Source of the DNA: a virus
Direction: 5' to 3' (one strand)
DNA: 64,000 nucleotides
Virus record (IMG/VR): IMGVR_UViG_3300021091_000071
Location: 1-64,000 of that record
Of the stretch, positions 60,583 through 64,000 are shown piece after piece. The notes beneath the pieces are model-generated. The model ran no database searches and had not been told where the DNA came from. It saw only the letters and a program-made list of their open reading frames with translations. A program made the translations under genes and the position numbers. Position 1 is the first letter of the stretch; every line of letters begins with the position of its first letter.

Positions 60583-60595
60583 AATAATTATATAT
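60583..60595 (+). promoter_or_regulatory. Late-like promoter AATAATTA
   Basis: AATAATTA (60583-60590), 5 nt (TATAT), ATG 60596. Degenerate, but spacing matches. Confidence 0.4.
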
Positions 60596-61372
60596 ATGGC
60601 CGGTAACTTCACATTTCATAGCAAGCTTCATAGAGCTAGCCATCATACAGCATCTGGCACTGGATTACCGGATGCTGGGATAGATCCTATTGCATCAGAA
60701 GGACAACCATTTCAAGGAATATTTTTTACATTATTGCCTGATACTAATGGCTTTTTAACTATTAAGTCTAATAGTTATCAGTGGTGGTCAGTTTTTACAA
60801 CTGTAAGCTCTGTCTCTAGTATTTGGGCTCCTACTCTTTCATTATATAATACAGTTAATTCTTTATCAGATAACTGGAATTTAGGATACAACTCCTATTT
60901 AAATTACAGCGCTGTAAGTGGGTTTTACTATTCTGCATATACCACAGTTTGTGGGTTTAGTGCCCAATGGAGTTCCCCTGATATTATGTATCTTAGTATT
61001 GCACAGGAATATACTGGTACAAAAACGTTTTCTGGCACAACGTTAAGATATACTCAAAATGCAGCAACATATGAAACAGCGACTTACCCAGCAGTAGATT
61101 GGGACTTGGATGTAAATCAAGTTACCTTTGTAACCTTAACAGCAAATACTATTTTTAACAATCCATTAAACCAACGTCGCGGGGGGCTGTATACTCTTAA
61201 TATAATTCAAAGTGCAGGCGGTGACTGCGATGCTTTGTTTAGATCTGCGTATCGGTTTAACAGTACAATAGCACTAACAGGTGTAATAAGTCTGTCCGCA
61301 AACTCGAGAACCATTATACATTTTGTCTCTGATGGATATTTGATGTACGGGGACAGAACTTTTTACACATAA
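60596..61372 (+). CDS. Tail fibre-like protein with HHxxxH N-terminus, copy 1
   Basis: 258 aa. The N-terminus FTFHSKLHRASHHTASG has five histidines in 14 residues, followed by DAGIDPIASEGQPFQGIFF. Repeating 'SLSDNWNLGYNSYLNYSAVSG' Tyr/Ser-rich segments (residues ~75-110), then a C-terminal domain RRGGLYTLNIIQ near 195 and FVSDGYLMYGD at the end. It is paralogous to the next gene. Tyr/Ser-rich repeats with a compact C-terminal domain fit a short fibre or its base. Confidence 0.6.
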   Translation: MAGNFTFHSKLHRASHHTASGTGLPDAGIDPIASEGQPFQGIFFTLLPDTNGFLTIKSNSYQWWSVFTTVSSVSSIWAPTLSLYNTVNSLSDNWNLGYNSYLNYSAVSGFYYSAYTTVCGFSAQWSSPDIMYLSIAQEYTGTKTFSGTTLRYTQNAATYETATYPAVDWDLDVNQVTFVTLTANTIFNNPLNQRRGGLYTLNIIQSAGGDCDALFRSAYRFNSTIALTGVISLSANSRTIIHFVSDGYLMYGDRTFYT

Positions 61373-62439
61373 TGAGCAATTTTTTATTCCACAATAAATT
61401 TCACAGATCAAACCATCACACGGTTTCTTCTTTTGATTATACTGATAGTGCTATTGACCCTATTGCATCACAAAATGAACCTTTCAGAGGTATTTTTTAT
61501 GACGTTAATCGTTTTGATACTACAAGATTAGAAATAGATGTTCGGTATATTCAAACTTTTGCCGGGTTAGATATAACCACATTTAATGGGGCTTCAGCTG
61601 TAACTATTGATAGTATTTTCTTACAGCTTACCGGTTCTAATTTAACAAACAGTTATCAATGGTGGTCCACTTATACATATGTGAGACCAAATAGCTCTAG
61701 CTTTGGACTGTATCCAACAACATACAATACAACTAACGCGTTAAGCTCTAGCTGGAATTTAGCTTATGATACCTACACAAATAGTAATGCAAATAGTTCC
61801 ACGTTCAACTCTTATTCAATAACAACCAGCGCGTTAAGTGCTAGCTGGCCATTCTTAAACAGTGCACTTCGCATCCCACATTCTCAGTCAAATACTAGGG
61901 CAAAAGTATTTACATGTACTAATTTAAATTTTGTATCTAACTCTGCGTATTGGAGCTTAAGTTCAATGCAAGTCGCTTTTGCATACATTACAGGAGGCAC
62001 AATAGTAAAAAATATTGAGCCTGTAGAAGATAAAAAACGTGGAGGTATTTACACTCTAATTTTACAGCAAGACGGTTTTGGTAGCCACTGGGTAGAGTTT
62101 GAAGGCGATTATGTGTTTGCTGTACCACTATCAGCAAGCGCACTAGACACAGATACAGAGATTGTATCTTTGACAGCACTCAGTGTTACAGTTATTAGAT
62201 TTGTATGTGATGGTGATAAACTTTACGGTAAACCATCACAATATTTTTATCAAAGAGATGCTATACATACATATTTTCAGGGTGATGGTATTCGTATTAG
62301 TCCAAACCCTGCAGAATTGTATATACAAGAACAGTTTACACCTGTTGGCGGCATAGCTGTACAAGGGTTTGTACTGCCACTGGTACCATATACGGAAGGT
62401 GTTGGAATCACAATATTATCAGGAGTCCCAGGGACTTAA
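61372..62439 (+). CDS. Tail fibre-like protein with HHxxxH N-terminus, copy 2
   Basis: 355 aa, paralogue of the preceding gene: FLFHNKFHRSNHHTVSS and DSAIDPIASQNEPFRGIFY match its N-terminus, and KRGGIYTLILQQ...VCDGDKLYGK matches its C-terminal domain. It is longer by ~85 residues, which carry an extra terminal segment with YFQGDGIRISPNPAEL and GVGITILSG, the GxGI motif seen at the ends of the 47705 and 54521 proteins. It starts on the last base of the upstream stop (TAATG). Confidence 0.6.
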   Translation: MSNFLFHNKFHRSNHHTVSSFDYTDSAIDPIASQNEPFRGIFYDVNRFDTTRLEIDVRYIQTFAGLDITTFNGASAVTIDSIFLQLTGSNLTNSYQWWSTYTYVRPNSSSFGLYPTTYNTTNALSSSWNLAYDTYTNSNANSSTFNSYSITTSALSASWPFLNSALRIPHSQSNTRAKVFTCTNLNFVSNSAYWSLSSMQVAFAYITGGTIVKNIEPVEDKKRGGIYTLILQQDGFGSHWVEFEGDYVFAVPLSASALDTDTEIVSLTALSVTVIRFVCDGDKLYGKPSQYFYQRDAIHTYFQGDGIRISPNPAELYIQEQFTPVGGIAVQGFVLPLVPYTEGVGITILSGVPGT

Positions 62440-62440
62440 G

Positions 62441-62454
62441 AATAACTATATTAT
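62441..62454 (+). promoter_or_regulatory. Late-like promoter AATAACTA
   Basis: AATAACTA (62441-62448), 6 nt, ATG 62455 (followed directly by a second ATG). Degenerate. Confidence 0.35.
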
Positions 62455-63447
62455 ATGATGGTATGTAGTGATGTTGAACCGGTGAGTGCTTTTTATAGCA
62501 CCAATTTGCAATCTAAAATACAAAGTTATGAAAGATTAGGTCAACGCATTTGTAGGGCGTTAGGGGCTCCGTTAGTTAACATTGAAGTTCATTCTGATCA
62601 ATTAAACGAATTTATAGGTATAGCATGTGAAATGTTTACAAAGTTTGCTGGCTACACACAAGAATATCTCGTATTTGATAGCGATTTGTACGAGAAAGAA
62701 AAAGGAGGTTTGCGATTGGATGTTTTGTTTAGTCTCACCAAGGATTTTAACTTTAGATCAAAATTTAAAAATGTTTCAAAATCAATAAAGGACTTATATT
62801 CTATAGGCAAAATGGTAATAGGAGAGACAGACAGCCCTTACTTATTTCAAGTCATAGATCAAACCCAGCCGGACACTTTAGAGCTGTTGAATAGTTATGA
62901 TTATCTGATAGGTGACTACAGACGCGTCATAGATGTAATTGATTTTGAAGAAGGCAGTTCTGATGGTATTAATACTCTTTTCACAATTGAACAATCACTT
63001 GCACAGCAAACATATTTTAGCTACTCACTTGGTAATTATGGTTTTGATTTGATTAGCTGGTACACTTTAAAAAATTGGCTTGATACACGTGAAAAGGTTT
63101 TAGCGTTAAGACGGGATGTTCGGTTTGATCCAAGATCTCAATACATGCAAATGTTTCCTGCCCCAAGTAATACACATTTTTATGGAATTGTAACGTGTTA
63201 TGTTGAGCGCCCGTTGGTTGATATTATCAAAGAGCCTTGGGTTTATCAGTATGCATTAGCACTGACAAAAATAGCCATTGGGCAAGTTCGTGGCAAGTAT
63301 GCAGGTACACAGCTTTTTGGCGGTGGTACAATAAATGCTTCTATTTTAGAAGATGGCAAAACCGAAAAAGCTGAACTGGAGAAAAAATTGTACGAGAGTG
63401 CTCCTGGACTTGGTGATGCAGCACCTCCAGAATTTTTTGTTGGCTGA
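62455..63447 (+). CDS. gp13: gp13-like neck protein
   Basis: 330 aa (T4 gp13 309). The N-terminal LGQRICRALGAPLVNIEVHSDQLNEFIGIACEMF near 30 is the gp13 signature ('L..LG.P...IE...E.......A...F'), and the C-terminal part has FDPRSQYMQMFPAPS near 225 and a FYGIVTCYVERPLVDIIKEPWVYQYALALTKIAIGQVRGKY segment (split) near 240-280, typical of the neck proteins. With gp14 it closes the packaged head and accepts the tail. It is 37 kb from gp14 on the opposite strand. Confidence 0.75.
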   Translation: MMVCSDVEPVSAFYSTNLQSKIQSYERLGQRICRALGAPLVNIEVHSDQLNEFIGIACEMFTKFAGYTQEYLVFDSDLYEKEKGGLRLDVLFSLTKDFNFRSKFKNVSKSIKDLYSIGKMVIGETDSPYLFQVIDQTQPDTLELLNSYDYLIGDYRRVIDVIDFEEGSSDGINTLFTIEQSLAQQTYFSYSLGNYGFDLISWYTLKNWLDTREKVLALRRDVRFDPRSQYMQMFPAPSNTHFYGIVTCYVERPLVDIIKEPWVYQYALALTKIAIGQVRGKYAGTQLFGGGTINASILEDGKTEKAELEKKLYESAPGLGDAAPPEFFVG

Positions 63448-63902
63448 TGAAGTTGCAGCTTAAGAATAGTAAATTTGTACAAGGCATTTTCAAACCCACA
63501 CATACTGAAAAGTATAAGGGTCATGATTTACCAAGATATTTGAGCAGTTGGGAATTAAAATTGTTTAGATGGTGTGATACCAATCCAAACGTATTAGAGT
63601 GGGGGAGTGAAAATGTTGTAATAAATTACACAAGTCCTATTGATAACAAACCTCACAAATATATTGTCGACGCCTATGTCAAATTAAAGACAGCCACTGG
63701 TGTAAAAAAGTTCTTAGTTGAAATAAAACCGTACAAACAAACAGTTGCGCCTGAACAAACCAGTAATAAACATAAAAAGACTATGGTGTACGAACAACTT
63801 ACATACATACAGAACATGGCAAAATGGGAAGCTGCAAAAAAATGGTGCAAAGAGAGAGGTATTGAATTTACTATTATAACCGAGAAAGAACTAAGAAAAT
63901 AG
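63447..63902 (+). CDS. gp4: gp4 head completion nuclease
   Basis: 151 aa (T4 gp4 150). Restriction-endonuclease-like fold: LPRYLSSWELKLFRWCDTN near 28, the VLEWGSENVVINYTSP block near 48, an acidic Asp in YIVDAYVKLK near 72, and the catalytic E-x-K in LVEIKPYKQ near 92. gp4 (gp50/65 family in T4 nomenclature) acts on the packaged head before neck and tail addition. Starts on the last base of the gp13 stop (TGATG). The end of the gene is complete. Confidence 0.9.
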   Translation: MKLQLKNSKFVQGIFKPTHTEKYKGHDLPRYLSSWELKLFRWCDTNPNVLEWGSENVVINYTSPIDNKPHKYIVDAYVKLKTATGVKKFLVEIKPYKQTVAPEQTSNKHKKTMVYEQLTYIQNMAKWEAAKKWCKERGIEFTIITEKELRK

Positions 63903-63913
63903 CTTCTAAATCT

Positions 63914-63926
63914 ATTAAATAATAAT
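63914..63926 (+). promoter_or_regulatory. Late-type promoter ATTAAATA of gp21
   Basis: ATTAAATA (63914-63921), 5 nt (ATAAT), ATG 63927. Confidence 0.5.
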
Positions 63927-64000
63927 ATGGCATTACGTCTATTAGTTGAAACCCCTGCATCGGATGATCAGTTTGAATACGTTGTGGAGGAAAAAAGCGG
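63927..64000 (+). CDS. gp21: Probable gp21 prohead core protease, 5' end only
   Basis: The 24 codons up to the window end read MALRLLVETPASDDQF...VVEEKSG. 'L-L-x-E-T' followed by an Asp/Glu-rich turn and 'x-x-V-E-E-K-x-G' is how the prohead protease/gp21 proteins of marine T4-like phages begin. The catalytic part lies outside the window. A protease immediately here would explain the E-containing cleavage-like sites in the minus-strand late proteins. The start is supported by the ATTAAATA-5-ATG promoter. Confidence 0.55.
   Translation, partial: MALRLLVETPASDDQFEYVVEEKS

Noticed and set aside
1-64000. CRISPR arrays, insertion sequences, homing endonucleases, tRNA genes
   Set aside because: None recognised by eye: no regular direct repeats, no transposase or GIY-YIG/HNH frame, and no clover-leaf-like sequence. 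A tRNA scan would be decisive for tRNAs.

Overview
This window is a contiguous block of an AT-rich, T4-type myovirus genome (class Caudoviricetes). The assignment rests on a large set of recognisable T4 core genes: recombination/replication (uvsY, uvsW, gp46, gp47, gp43, uvsX, gp41, gp59, gp32, gp45, gp61, gp44), late sigma factor gp55, packaging (gp16, gp17), neck (gp13, gp14), head completion (gp4), tail (gp18, gp19, gp48) and baseplate (gp25, gp6, gp53). Sequence divergence, gene order and accessory genes fit the marine 'far-T4' phages better than the coliphages. The host cannot be named from the sequence.

Layout. 1-24.2 kb is mainly plus-strand replication, recombination and accessory metabolism. 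It also carries three glycosyltransferase-like genes, an RmlD-type reductase and a QueC plus class-II glutamine-amidotransferase pair. Single minus-strand genes, mostly with late promoters, are inserted in it. 24.2-26.4 kb is a minus-strand late block (gp14, a small protein, an acidic protein with two starts). 26.4-39.3 kb is the plus-strand packaging/tail/baseplate block from gp17 to a hub-like protein. 39.3-41.8 kb interleaves gp16 (minus), dUTPase and gp44 (plus) and a minus-strand late gene. 41.8-62.4 kb is a plus-strand baseplate and tail-adhesion block: gp25, gp6, then very large proteins with PKD, beta-propeller, lectin/LamG-like and divergent InlB-type repeat domains. 62.4-64 kb carries gp13, gp4 and the start of a probable gp21 prohead protease. 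There is no gene-free stretch over 300 bases. I saw no CRISPR array, insertion sequence or RNA gene.

Expression. The main regulatory pattern is that start codons sit at the expected transcription start. Early/middle promoters read TTGATT-16-TATAAT followed by 6 nt and then ATG/GTG. Late promoters read TATAAATA followed, most often, by 5 nt and then ATG/GTG. Both give A(+1)TG, which implies leaderless mRNAs for most first genes. Genes inside operons are joined by ATGA or TAATG overlaps. The sheath gene gp18 is an exception: it has a 40-nt leader, a GGAGG site and an apparent 11-codon leader peptide.

Possible new biology. (1) QueC, lacking three of its four zinc cysteines, directly abuts a class II amidotransferase. 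This looks like a split version of the archaeosine enzyme Gat-QueC and suggests 7-deazaguanine-type DNA modification. (2) Transcription appears systematically leaderless from two promoter classes. (3) Several minus-strand late proteins share an N-terminal helix, two of them with a gp21-like [I]xE site, resembling head-targeted internal proteins. (4) An internal late promoter lies inside the acidic-protein gene. (5) gp32 has lost its zinc cysteines.
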